Below, in pieces: positions 10,952 through 22,700 of a DNA stretch of 64,000 bases. The notes beneath the pieces were generated by a model. That model saw only the letters and a list, made by a program, of their open reading frames with translations, did not search any database and was not told the DNA's origin. Origin of the DNA: Coprinellus micaceus (taxonomy: Eukaryota > Basidiomycota > Agaricomycetes > Agaricales > Psathyrellaceae); the NCBI GenBank assembly GCA_951394405.1, contig OX596345.1, positions 2,046,001 through 2,110,000 of the forward strand, written 5' to 3'. Made by a program: the position numbers and the translations under genes. Numbering within the stretch: position 1 is the first letter of the stretch; the number at the start of each line of letters is the position of its first letter.

Positions 10952-13900
10952 ATGAGCGAGCTACAGCAAGAGGGAGACGGCACAATCGCTATCCTGTGTG
11001 TACATCCTTCCTTGTTTTGATCTAGAAACCTGATCATTTCAACCAGCATTCTGGGATTGGCCAACGCGGGGAAGAGCACAGTGAGGGAGATAGGCGCTGT
11101 AAATGCCTCAACCAGCGAACTGACGAAGGTCTAGTTTATCAATTGGGTGCTCGAAACGATCGGAAATAACGCGTCGGCAGACCCTTCGAAGCGTGTCTTA
11201 GTGAGAGAAGGGCCATCAGCACAAACCATCCAAGTGGAAGAAGTCACCCTGGGCGTCTATTCAAATCAGAACGTGGTTCTGGTCGACACACCTGGGTTTG
11301 GCCACACGGACATGAGCGATGCGGATGTCTTGAAGACTGTGACGGCATGGATGAAGGAATCGTAGGGCCTCTCCAAATGTAACGTACCACACCGGACGCT
11401 GACAACCGCTACTCGCAGGTACATGCGCCGGGTGAAAGTAGACGCAATTATTTACGTCCAGGACCTCAGCCGTTCAACTCGGAGGCAAGCATCAGCGATT
11501 CAACTCGATCTCGATATCCTAGCCAAACTTTGCGGAAACGCAGCGATCGATGCCGGATTGGTAACGATAGCTACCACTAATCTAGGCGCCATTTCTGTTG
11601 TTGAGGTATATCAGAGACTGTCTGAACTGAAGGCTGGACTCTGGTCGAGGATAGTTGGAAGTTGCCATGTGGAGACAATTCTGGATCAGAAGGCCAATGC
11701 TGGCATCTGCATCATGAAGACGATACATCGGCAGAGACCTGCGATTCAGGGTCTCCTGCGGATACAACACGAGCTATGCGTGCTCGATCTTCCGTGGTTT
11801 GAAACTTCGGCAGGGCGATGCCTCAGGCTCCTCCCCGACGCACCGTCGGGCCTAGTGAAGGAATTGCATCCACAGGATTCCGCATCTCCAGATGAACGCG
11901 AGGTGAGCGACAGGCCTTCCTACCTGCTTGGTTGCGGTTCTCACTCAAACATCTAGAAGAGTGTCGGAACTCAGGTACCCGTGGGAGATCGCTCCGAGAC
12001 CCTGGTAACTGATAACAGGATTGAGGATCGGCCAGCAGACCCCAACCGGTCAAGAGAGAGAGATGGCGAAGAACGTACCGATGCTGTGAGGTCCGCCGGG
12101 CTCGCTGATGACCGCTTGCATTTCCAAGGGAGATCATCTGATGTTGTGCTCTTGTAAGTGGTGGACAGCGCCCGTGCGTAATCGGCTTACACTTAGAAAC
12201 AGCGTCGTTGGCGGCGAAGGGGCAGGGAAGAGTACCGTAAGCTGTACTTCTTTTCTCTGACGGGCAGTCATCGACTTATGGCTGGTAACATCCGCCAGTT
12301 CATCAACTACATTCTTGATGAAATATTTCATCCCCCAGGAGTCCGCATGAAGGTAGACCCTGGTACCCTTAGCGCTTGCACTCGGGAGGTGACACCGGTT
12401 CGCCTACTTCCCAGCGACTGTAGCAGCGACCTGGGCCGAGCAGTACTTGTCGACGGGCCGGGACTCGAAGACAACTCAGTCAGCCAACATAACGAAGTCA
12501 TCTCGAGGTTAAGGGGTTGGTTCAACAAACAGTTAGCCTAAGTTATCTGTCGCAGCTCGCCGCAAGTCGTCACTCACTACTAGTCAATAGGTATGGGGCC
12601 TATCCTGACATGCCCAAACGTGGTGTCATGTACATCCAGGACATCTCGCGGACACCGTCGACGGTTGACGCTCTCAACTTTCAGGCCGCCACTCGTCTTG
12701 CCAAAAGCATCAAAGATGGGGATGTTTCGCTCATAAGTATGAAATGGGGCAAGCGGGGGCCAGAGAAGGCGAATCTTGATCAGGAGGCGGAGCGGTTATT
12801 CAAGCAGCAAAATTTCAAGGGAGGCTCGCAAGCCGAAGTACAGTTCTCGAAGATTGAACATTGCCGAGAAGGACAATGTGCACTTTCAACCGTCTTGCAT
12901 TCTCTCAAGCGCACAGATGGTCAGCGGAGGCAGGCGCTTGCTACCCTCTTATCCCAGCTACTACCCCCAACGCCCCGGATAATGCCACCGGGCGGCCCCA
13001 AGGTGAGGGTCATGATTCACTTTTGTGGAAAGGACTGTTGACAGACTATTCCAGGGCACACGAGTTGCGGTAGGTTCAAAGCCACCTGACTGTGTAGCAA
13101 AGGACAGTGAATGCGATAGCCCAGTACAGAAGACAATTGCCCTTGGACTCGACGATGTCCGCAAGGGCGATATTATGATCATGTTAGTTTTCTATTCGAA
13201 TTGTTCTCGCCCTCGCCCTCGCCCACGCCCCGAGGCACTTATTAACCCAATCGTGTTTAATGTTTGACAGAGTGGTGGGACAAATGAAGGCTGGAAAAAC
13301 TACAGTCAGTCCCGACAAACCCTCGTCTCTGTGGCAGAACGTCATATCAATCCCCCAATCTAGTTCGTCAACAGCTTGGTGGAGGAAGAAACAAAACGAA
13401 AGGCTGTCGAAGATGAAATGGTGTCCCGCACAAGGGAACCGAGCATAGTCGTGGTCGACCGCGCTCCGATCGAGTACCACGCACTCAACGAATACCTTGA
13501 CAACCGCCGGATCGTGTTGGTCGACACCCCTGGATTCAACGATACCGCCATTTCTGACGATGTAGTCCTGATGAGTATTTCCCAGTGGCTTGACTCCGCG
13601 TCCGTGTGGCTGCTAAACGTCCAAACCTGCCACTGATTCCCCTTTTATTCCGGCAGGTACACGGCGGGCATGCGGGCGGGAGGAGTGCTATACCTTCGAG
13701 ACATAACGCAGGAAGAGTGGGACGGAGTAGAGGCGCGCACTCTCTCCGTTCTCTTCAAGATACGCGGGCAGGATGTCGTGAACTCCCTGGTAACAACAAA
13801 GTGGGGGAAACTGGGATGCATAAAGGATGGAATTAAGCGAGCGGAGGAACTTTTGAGTCGACATTGGAAACCGGTCATCGACCAAGGCGCGTCGGTGTTC

Positions 13901-14296
13901 CACATTCAGCCATCCGACTCCAGCCCCTTAGGGCTTCAAGGCACCGTCGTATCTCCTTGGGACATCATCGAAAGGACGGTGACCTCCATGGATTCCCTCC
14001 GAGTTGTTAATCGAATTGTGCGCCTTCAAGATGGCCTTGCGAAAAAGAAGTATTTCCTCCCAGAGGGTGACGCCGGAAGCGAAATCCACGGAAGTCTCGG
14101 AAGTCTCTTGAAGAACGCGAAGGAACTACAACGAAGGGCGGTGGATGGCAGGTTGTCGCTCGACGCACATCGAGACGAAGTTGCTCAACTGGTACAGGAG
14201 TTGGATACGTTGGAAGCCCTATTTGTGCAGAGGATGAAACGGCGGCGGGATCGTGACCTACCGGCATTGTTTTGGAATGCACCGAAAGGGAAGTAA
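10952..14296 (+). CDS. Gene F: three-module P-loop GTPase (alpha + beta + delta)
   Basis: Predicted 900-aa protein from twelve exons: 10952-10995, 11047-11080, 11135-11361, 11419-11902, 11957-12153, 12203-12236, 12299-12531, 12591-13002, 13055-13182, 13271-13304, 13364-13599 and 13657-14296. The frame closes exactly over all of them. Module 1: GLANAGKST and LVDTPGFGHTDM, but its G4 position reads ATTNLG, probably non-functional. Module 2: GGEGAGKST, VDGPGLED, SMKWGK. Module 3: GQMKAGKTT, LVDTPGFNDT, TTKWGK, then a coiled coil and a tail ending RDLPALFWNAPKGK. Each inter-module linker is a separate exon bounded by a phase-0 intron on its left and the phase-2 pre-P-loop intron on its right. All three P-loop exons are 34 nt. 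The intron at 13183-13270 has CTCGCC-type repeats. The longest and most complete member of the cluster. Confidence 0.85.
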
Positions 14297-16022
14297 GCAC
14301 CCATTTGCCCAGTATCCTCAGCATATTCAGCACATTATGTCCGTCTCTTTCCCAAGTATTAGATTGTACAAGTAGGTTTTACCAACAGAGAGATCTGACC
14401 TCCGGCTAGTCTCGAGGTCCTCTTCATCCAAACGGCGGCAATACCCCGCAACACGCCCAGGTTGGGGGTCAGGCAGCTTCTAGGTTGTTGTTGTCGGTGT
14501 CGCTGCATGTAGTCGCGATCTCCCTTCCGGACCAAAGGCGTGCGGAAGTGGCGAACACACTATAAGTCGTTGCTACATGCCCCTCGAAAAGCGGGAAAAT
14601 AGCAGGAGCAATCCTTGATTCCCCTGGCTCTCCACACTTGTCGAGGTACATCGCTCTTGACCTAAACAACCACCCACCCCTCTCCCCCCTAATATGTTGT
14701 CTAGAGGTTTGGTGGCCCCGGACCAATCGCATCGCGTGCTACGTCACAGTAGAAAGGGAGCGCAGCGTTCGCCTAGAGCTGAGGTTCCGAAGGCTCGAGA
14801 CTGCAGCGTGCTACTTTGAAACGTTCCGACGCCGAATGGGGTTGGCCTGTTCCCGCCTCAGGATGAAGCTAGCGAGGCTTTCAGGAGAAACATGGCGTGT
14901 AGAGGTAAAGACACGACTCACACGAGCTCAAGTGCGGGTGGTAGAAGGTGAACGTCGCAGTTGAGTGGGAGTGGCCCCTGGGCAGAAGGGAGTCGCTTCG
15001 CTCGAGTTGCACTCCTCCTGGCACGCTCGATCTCCAGGTAGCTCTGATCTGTTTGAACTCTCAACGTGCAAGGCGTTGGCCTCCGTCTCTCTGAGCCAAG
15101 AGCGGCGGTCACCTCGAGCCCCAAGTGAGGGACTGCGACCAGGGGTGTAACCACGGTCGAGACAGAAGTCCGTTAGGTGGGGCGATGTGTAGGTTAATGA
15201 GGAGTTGCGTGAGGCTGCGAACCCTTCACAGTGCCAAGGGACACGCGGCGTGCGGATTCCCCTCGACTTCTCAAGATGTGGGAAGCTTGAACGTGCGATT
15301 TGGAGGCGTAGAAGCGGGATGGAGGCGGTATGAAGGAACGATGACTGAGACTCAGGGGCGGTGCTTGGCGGTGCTTGGCTTTACGTTTGTTGACCAAACT
15401 GAACGTTGCGGTGTGACTACAAACACCAAGAGATAAATGGCCCTGATCAACCCTGCAGGTGCGTCAATACCAGAAGGCGCACCCATAATGCATCAACAAA
15501 CTCACCTCTTTAGCTTGATGGTGACAGGAGCTTGAAGCCTGCCGACTTTAGACCTGGACCCCGCAGCTGTTTACTGGGCTTTCGGTGCCATACGTGGAGG
15601 TCCGTCTCGTCAAAATTTTAGGGCATCGATCGTCTTGGGACTAAGGCCAGCACACCGGGGTCAGAGAGGAACTGAAACGCTGGCTGGGTACTTTATTGCG
15701 TCTAGCGGGGCTCTATTGCGGGTGGAGGCTCAGTGGGAGGTGGTCAACAGTTACGGGTGTTCTCAGGCAGGATCATAAGAGGGTGGGCGACGATCGAAGG
15801 GTCCGGGGAAAGAGGGTCGACGTGATCGCTGGGACTGTGAAGAGCGCAAGTCGGTCGAGGGAGTGAGGACAAAGGAAGAGTTCGCTAGCGGCGTAGCCGA
15901 GCTCTCCGCAATTTTGATGGCATCATTAATTCTTCGCATGGGTTGGAGAATGCTGGGGGATCTTAAGCCTTCACTCTTTTTGATGCAATCTGCCCACGAC
16001 CCTGTCTTAACACACTCCCAAG
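14297..16022. other. Intergenic region between genes F and G
   Basis: About 1.7 kb. Only short frames without domains are present (for example 14638-14964 and 15125-15436 on the plus strand). No GTPase motif was found on either strand. Confidence 0.5.
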
Positions 16023-17178
16023 ATGGCTCCTCAACGCCTCGTCGACCCTGTTCTTGAAGGGGGTAGGGTAGACGACATAGTGATTCCGTGAGTGTAAAAC
16101 CACCCTCCTAACCTTGTGCGAGGCACCTGACATGATCTAAAAGCGTGATGGGACCGACGAAGGCTGGGAAGAGTTCGGTACGTACCGCCTGGGGACGGCA
16201 CATCCTCATAACCTGACCCGGTAATACTTTGATTGCAGTTCCTGAATCAACTCTTGGGACGAAATACGTTCGAGGTCGGCGTAAAACTAGCTTCCTGCAC
16301 AGAGGTCATTGGTTCTCGGGCTGTGGATCAGGCACCTCCAGAATACAACCAGTTAAACCTCACGCTCAAGGGTCGCCGAATTGTCCTGGTGGACACTCCT
16401 GGGTTTGATGACACCCATATGGGAGATGATGAGATTCTTAGCCGCATTTCGGAATGGTTGACGAAGTCGTGAGTCCATGCGCCGACACCATTCGCGTGCG
16501 TATCTGATTGTCCTTGCCCGTGACAGGTACAAGAAGGGCATGCTCGTTGGAGGGGTACTTTACCTCCATGATATGAGCCGGGACGGCTTCCCAGGATCTC
16601 TGTTGAGAAACCTCACCCTCTTTACGAAACTTTGTGGACGTGACGCCATGGATCAGGTCGCTTTCGTCACGACAAAGTGGGATCGCCTCCAGGATCACAA
16701 AGAAGGAGATGATAGGGTAGCCGAACTCTCCGAGGACTTCTGGCGGAAGCATATCGAAGCTGGGGCACAAATCTTTCACGCTCGGCCTGACAACACCGAC
16801 CCGCACCGTTTCAGTGGCCACATGAAACCCTGGCAGATAATTCACCAGCTCGTGGTCGCTTCGGACACTCGCGATGTTGAAGATCGGATCCTGCAAATAC
16901 AGGACGAAATCGTCAATGATAAGCGATATCTACCGGAGACTGATGCGGGGAAGGAGTTGCGGATGTCCCTCGCAGATCTGTTAAGGACCGCAAAAGATTT
17001 GAAACGGAGGGCGAGGGAGGATGCCAGGGCTGGGAAACCCACTGATTCTTTGGAGATGAGACAGCAGGAGATCGATAAAATCGCCGCCCAGCTGCAGGCT
17101 CTAAAGCCCCCCGGATTGTTGACTCGTGTAAAGCGTCTCTTCGGGATCTTCGACGCCTTCCAAGGGCGTGCTATGTGA
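16023..17178 (+). CDS. Gene G: single-module P-loop GTPase (delta type)
   Basis: Predicted 326-aa protein from exons 16023-16087, 16144-16177, 16239-16468 and 16527-17178. The leader DPVLEGGRVDDIVIP is followed by the 34-nt exon coding GPTKAGKSS. G2-like SCT, G3 LVDTPGFDDTHMGDDE and G4 TTKWD are all intact; TKWD fits the classical [NT]KxD motif. The C-terminus is a charged heptad-like helix (roughly residues 225-310) and then a basic segment RVKRLFGIF. Gene H, 742 bp downstream, is a close paralogue with the same exon lengths for exons 1-3 (65, 34 and 230 nt), so the pair is a tandem duplication. GTP binding is inferred from motifs; function unknown. Confidence 0.85.
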
Positions 17179-17919
17179 CACCGCTGTAGCCCATATGTCA
17201 TCTTTTATCTATTAACGAATTTCGGGAACACAGGAACAAGGTTGTGGCTTCATTTGCACCATCCGCACGATACCTATGAATACCTTCACACTTGTCATTC
17301 ATATATATCTCAGACCCTTCTGATCGTCCATCGATAGCGATAGGGGTTAGATTGGTGGAGAGGGGGTCCCCATTCCACGAAGGGCTGGACTCGGTAGGCG
17401 ATTTTTGGTCTTCCGAGAAACGCGCCAGTTGCCTGTCGAGGCGCTTTGTGGGCGCTTAACGGGAAGTCGGACAGGTGGTGTGCCAAATGGGTCTCGTTAT
17501 GATTCCCATCCCATCCCAAGAGGCCATTTCTGTGGCTTAATCCGCTCATTTTGGTGATGCGAGAGAAGGACCGGTGTGCGGACACCCTGGGGAGGGCATA
17601 GCTTCACCCAAATCGGTATGTACATCTCCTTCTCATTCGAGTGAGCTTGGGTGCCAAAGCGAGATCAGGTTATGAAACTATCTGGACACAACGAGGACAT
17701 GGTGAGGCGAAGAAGGGGAGCGGAGCTCGATTTCGGAACGAAGTGGTTCCATGTTTATCTATCCCGCGATCGTTCGAACTGAGACATTTCGGACGAAACT
17801 CAGCAGCACAAGCTCCCCTTATATCTTCGTGGCACTATTTTGGAAGCATTCGGATCTAGCGCACACAGTTTCGAGCAGAAATTCTCTTGGGGCGTAACCC
17901 TTAACCTCACAGTCCCAGG
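17179..17919. other. Intergenic region between genes G and H
   Basis: About 740 bp with no supported gene. It should contain the G terminator and H promoter. Confidence 0.5.
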
Positions 17920-19049
17920 ATGGCTTCCAGCTGCCGAACTGACCCTGTTCTCGAATATGGGGCCGCAAGCGATATCGTTATTCCGTGAGCATACTCCTCG
18001 TCCTTTACCTCTGTGCGAGTTGATTTACTCCTCCTGTGAAGCGTGATGGGGGCGACGAAATCTGGGAAGAGCCATGTACGTTCCCTGAATGTTCTGCTCA
18101 TCCGCCGAGTTAACGCTTGTGTTCAGTTTCTAAATGAACTGATTGGCTCACCTGTGTTTAAAGTGGGTAAAGGGCTGGCTTCCTGCACAGCGGTGGTCGC
18201 TTCATATTCCATTCGGCAAGCACCACCGGAATGGTCGCAATTGAACAAGATGCTCAAAGGACGCCGTATTGTACTGGTGGATACTCCTGGGTTTGACGAC
18301 ACCTACATGGACGATGAAGAGATTCTCATCCTCATATCCGAGTGGTTGACGAAGTCGTGAGCTCGTATCCAAGGACTTCCCCGGAGAATGAACTAACCAT
18401 CCCGTCTCACTCTCGTGGCAGGTACAGGAAGGGCATGCTCGTCGGAGGTGTGCTCTACCTTCACGACATCGCTAGCGTCGTTACCCAGCGCTCCATGCTG
18501 AAGAGTATCACTATATTCTTCAATATTTGTGGTGAAGGCGCTATGGATCAGGTTTCCATCGTCACCACAAAATGGGACCGCCTTCCAGATAGAACGGTGG
18601 GAGACGATGCAGTGGACGAGCTTTCCGCAGGGCTATGGAGGAACCTGCTTGATGCAGGGGCTCAAGTTAACCACTTGCAACCGGAGAATAACAACAACCG
18701 ACTTTCTCATCAGCATCGAAGGCCATGGGAGATCATCCACCAGCTCATCCTCGCTGCAGATACCCGCAATGTTGAAGACCGAATCCTCCGTATCCAAGAC
18801 GAGATCATCAACAATAAACTACTCCTACCTCATACTGATGCGGGAAGAGAGCTGCAAATGTCCCTTCAGAAACTCTTGAGGAAGGCGAAAGAAATGAGGC
18901 GACAGGCAAAAGAGGACACCAGGGCCGGAAGGGGAACGGAGTTGCTTGAGAGTCGGCTGAGGGAGATCGAGAAAATCATTTCCGAACTCGAGGCGCCTGG
19001 GCTCATGGCCCGCGCAAAGCGGTGGCTGCGGGGGCGGGGGCCATTCTGA
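17920..19049 (+). CDS. Gene H: single-module P-loop GTPase (delta type)
   Basis: Predicted 318-aa protein from exons 17920-17984, 18042-18075, 18127-18356 and 18422-19049. The leader DPVLEYGAASDIVIP enters the 34-nt exon coding GATKSGKSH. The magnesium-binding Ser of GKS is kept, but the following residue is His where the paralogues have Ser, Thr or Gln. G3 is LVDTPGFDDT and G4 is TTKWD. The C-terminal charged helix carries the same ETDAGKEL-like and LLRKAKE-like segments as gene G and ends RAKRWLRGRGPF, a short basic amphipathic tail. It is the last member of the array; transposon sequence begins within about 700 bp. Confidence 0.84.
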
Positions 19050-19719
19050 TTATGCTTCCGCGCACTGCTGTACCATAAGTACTCGTTTCCGATCACAACT
19101 GCTTGACAGACAGACAGCTTGAGTACTTGTCCCCACTCTGAGCCATCACTTCGCTATCTGGCACCTATATATATGGCCGCCGTCGCTTTCATCAGGAAAT
19201 TCGAGCTGCAATGATTTTCCCAGGGAGGGGAGACCTGATCAATCGTTCCTGGTAGGTCTGATCTAGCAATTATCATCTGTTGCCAGACCCAGGTCAGGGA
19301 TTGTCGGAATGGCCCAGAGAGGTGTCCTTGCCCAGTAATCAATGCCTGGGTGATATACGATCAGCTCCTTGTCAGAGAATTGTATTCGATGAGACCGGTG
19401 TGATCGTCCTGCGTACCGGAGGGAGACCTGGCGCGGCGGTGGTCCGTGGATGGATGGGATGGGGAGATAGGGGAATTGTCGTTGTGGTATCAAGACCAAG
19501 CACACTGAGAGGGATACAATAGATATTGATTAGGCATGTGCCCATCGCCGCCAGCCTTGAATACTCAGGTCATGAAATGTCTGCCATGTTCTTTTGTGCG
19601 AGGATTTGGAGGGTGTAGTCACGCATTACAGACGGAACGAACACAGAAGAACATATACAAAGGCCATGGAATACACCTCAGTGATCTGATAAGCAGCCAG
19701 CTAGTAATGTTACTACAAT
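19050..19719. other. Boundary between GTPase cluster and transposon block
   Basis: No supported gene. The 3' end of the minus-strand Plavaka transposase gene is at 19720, so the end of that element may lie here, but no terminal inverted repeat was matched by eye. Confidence 0.4.
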
Positions 19720-22700
19720 CTACCAATGCACATCGTCATCAGGTTCCGGACAGTCCGTTTCCGACCCGTTGGATGTATCGTCATCTGAGCGCCAGCCTAT
19801 CTCAAGCTCCGCAGCCTCCAAGTCCTCGAGGGTGTCCTGATGTTCCAATCCATCCATATCGTCGCTTGAACGGGATTCGAAGGCATCATGGTCGGCGGAA
19901 CTACCCTCTTCTACTTCGACGACAGACGGGGGTGCATTACCGTGGCAGTACACATGCCCCACACCATGACCCCACATATGTCGCATAAGCATATCTCTAT
20001 CGACGAAACTGGCGGGTTCACCCACATCAGCAGGAGAACTCAACTGAGAATGCAGAGGAACTTGCGTACAGGTTACTATAGTATTCACACCAGTCTTCCC
20101 AATCCTTGGCTCACTTGGAAACGATGGGGTCGGAGCCTCGCTTGTCTGGGTACAGTCGGTCAGAGCTCTGAGCAGTTGGGTGTAAGGGGCCCAGGGAGTA
20201 GCGGGGGATGATGTGGGAGGCGTGAAGGACATCGGCGGGGTTGAGAAAGCCCACTGCATCTGCACAGCTGAGAGGAGCGATAACGAGCCGATAGAGGCTT
20301 CGATGTGCTGGATGAGGATCTGTGAAGGTGAACCACCAGACAAAAAGAAGGTCGAACCGCCGTCTACGCAAGTCCGAAGAGCCCCTGCCATGGTACACAA
20401 TGTTGGTGTGGAAAATCGCGAGCACACGAGCATGAAGGAACCGGTGTGAGGGAGGAGGAGGAGTTGATGGGAGAGCTGCGCCATGGCCTTCATCCGAGTC
20501 CGTGTCGCCATCTTCATCTTCATCCTCGTCCTCTCTAAGACACATTACGTGTCTACGTGAGGTCTTTGGGTTCACAATGTCGGTCTCTCTCCGAACATCG
20601 TACGATGTGTAGTTGATATGGAGGATGCTGTGCTCGTACAGCCTGTCAGAGTGCAGATAAATCTGCTCTGCGTCTAATTGTGCCTCGGGGGTGTCGAAGA
20701 AGTTGGGATCCCTGCTTGATGACTTGACCACCGCTTTGAGGAGCTGGGCACATGCTGAGTCAACTTCATCTGCCGGACATGCTTCTGCTTCCTTGAGAAG
20801 CGACCTATAGATGCGGGGGAGCAGGTGTTTCTTCAGCTTGGGAACAAAGTCCTGCGTATTCGCATCAGAACAGAAGGACATGAGCAGCAACAGAGAGAAG
20901 CGCTCACCTTTGCCGCAGGATCATCTCTATTTGACCGCACGAACTGGGGGACGTTCACGGGGTTATTTTGAGACTTGCCAATAAAGTAGGGAAGGCTGTG
21001 GGCGTCGTCGTCTTGGTACCCTTCGTCAGGCTCTGGTAGGAGCTGCTTCCGGAGCTTCCGGATACGTGCTTGCTGTATTTGGATCCTCGAGAGCTGTCTA
21101 CTCACATTCTTCCGGCTTGTGCGTTTGTAATGGGCTTTCGGGTACTTGTGGAATCGCTCGGGCTGCGTGAGATCAGTGTTTAACAGTGGTATGGTAGGGG
21201 TGGAGGGGGAAGCATCAACAACTCACAATTTGGGTTGAATATGAGTCCGTTGTCCTGAACATGCGTATAGTAGGTACAACGTCACCCAGAGAATGGAACT
21301 TGTATGTGTTGAGGTTCAAGGTTTTGTGCTTACGCGCTGCAGAGCTCCCTTTACCAAGTGTCTTCTGGCGCTTCGTTGGGGGTTCGTCATCTTCGAGTCA
21401 GCCCTCTATCAATGCCTCATCTCCCACTGGCGACTGTGCCTTGTTCGCTACTTCATTCCCTTTAGTGGCTCCTTTCCCTGCTCCCTTCCCTTTCCTTTTG
21501 GCCTCCCTCCGCATTCGAGCTTGATACTCCCGGGAGAGCTCTTTCGTGTCAAATTTAGAGCATGTCTTGATCACAAACTCCCTGATCGTATCTCCGAGTT
21601 CCGTAGTAAGCGAGTCGAGCATGGCCAGTGTATGGTCGGTATGTAATTGAAGCTTCGCCATACCATGCCATTGAGTGAACACGAATAAGAGCTTCATCAC
21701 GCGAGCGTCGTGAGGTGGAGGTAACAGGCCTTCAAAAGTGGCGATCAAGCACTATTTTGAAAAGACTTTGTGAGGCCTCCCTTCCATTATCATGCATAGA
21801 AGAAGAGGTAGTGTACCTGAAGCAGGTCTTCCCAGTCTCTCGCAGCAAGCTGTTTCATTTCACTTACATTATTGGTGAACCTACAAATGGTGTCCCTCCC
21901 AAAAGTGGGCATATCACGGTACCTAGACAGAGGGTCAATCATTGATGATCCCCTACGTCATAAGGTGTAGTGCTCCCCGCTCATCCAATGTATTAATCGA
22001 GCCCTTATTGGACGCTTCCATCAGGCGAAGCAGCTGAATGAAAACCGCTTTCCACACGCCAAGCTCGACCTCATGCATGACGCCGACCACAAGCATTTTG
22101 AAGAGGTCAAAACCATGTGGGGATAATCTATCAGAAAAGGTGTTCTGCAATACCGGTGTAAGAACACCGAGAGCTGAAATCACAATGGGAGTGGAACGTA
22201 CATTCGTCGGAATTAGGGAGCCGTGTGCTAAATGGCCTTCAAGCAAGGTGGAGGTGACAGGGTTATGGTGGTCGTATATTAACGACCTTGCTTTGGATAC
22301 CCGCTCTTGCTTTGCCTTGTCGTCGGTTCGGGCGGTTCTGGTTCTATTGGCGCGGTCTCGCTTCTTCCCCATGGCGGGCACCTCTTTCATTGGGATGTTG
22401 CATCGCGGACAGGGAAATAGTCCTAAGTTCTTGATGCTGGCAAGGAGAATTTTCTCCAGGTAGTCAGCAGAGTAAGTGAAGATACGCGGATAGAAGCGGC
22501 GCTCAAGCCCGTCGTAGCAGGTCACAACAATGCCATGACAGTAAGCATGGAGGAATTCATCATCTAATATCTGCCGCCACTGCTCATGGAGGAGCTCTTG
22601 CTGGCAGTGAGTCAGAAGTGCTGGATTAATAGTCGCTTTCCCGGATATCTTAATGAGGAAGTCCTTGAAGTTATCTGGCAGCTGTGATATGAATTAGATA

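Noticed and set aside
15125..15436. 103-codon ORF between genes F and G
   Set aside because: No domain, no splice partners and overlapping frames on the other strand of similar length.
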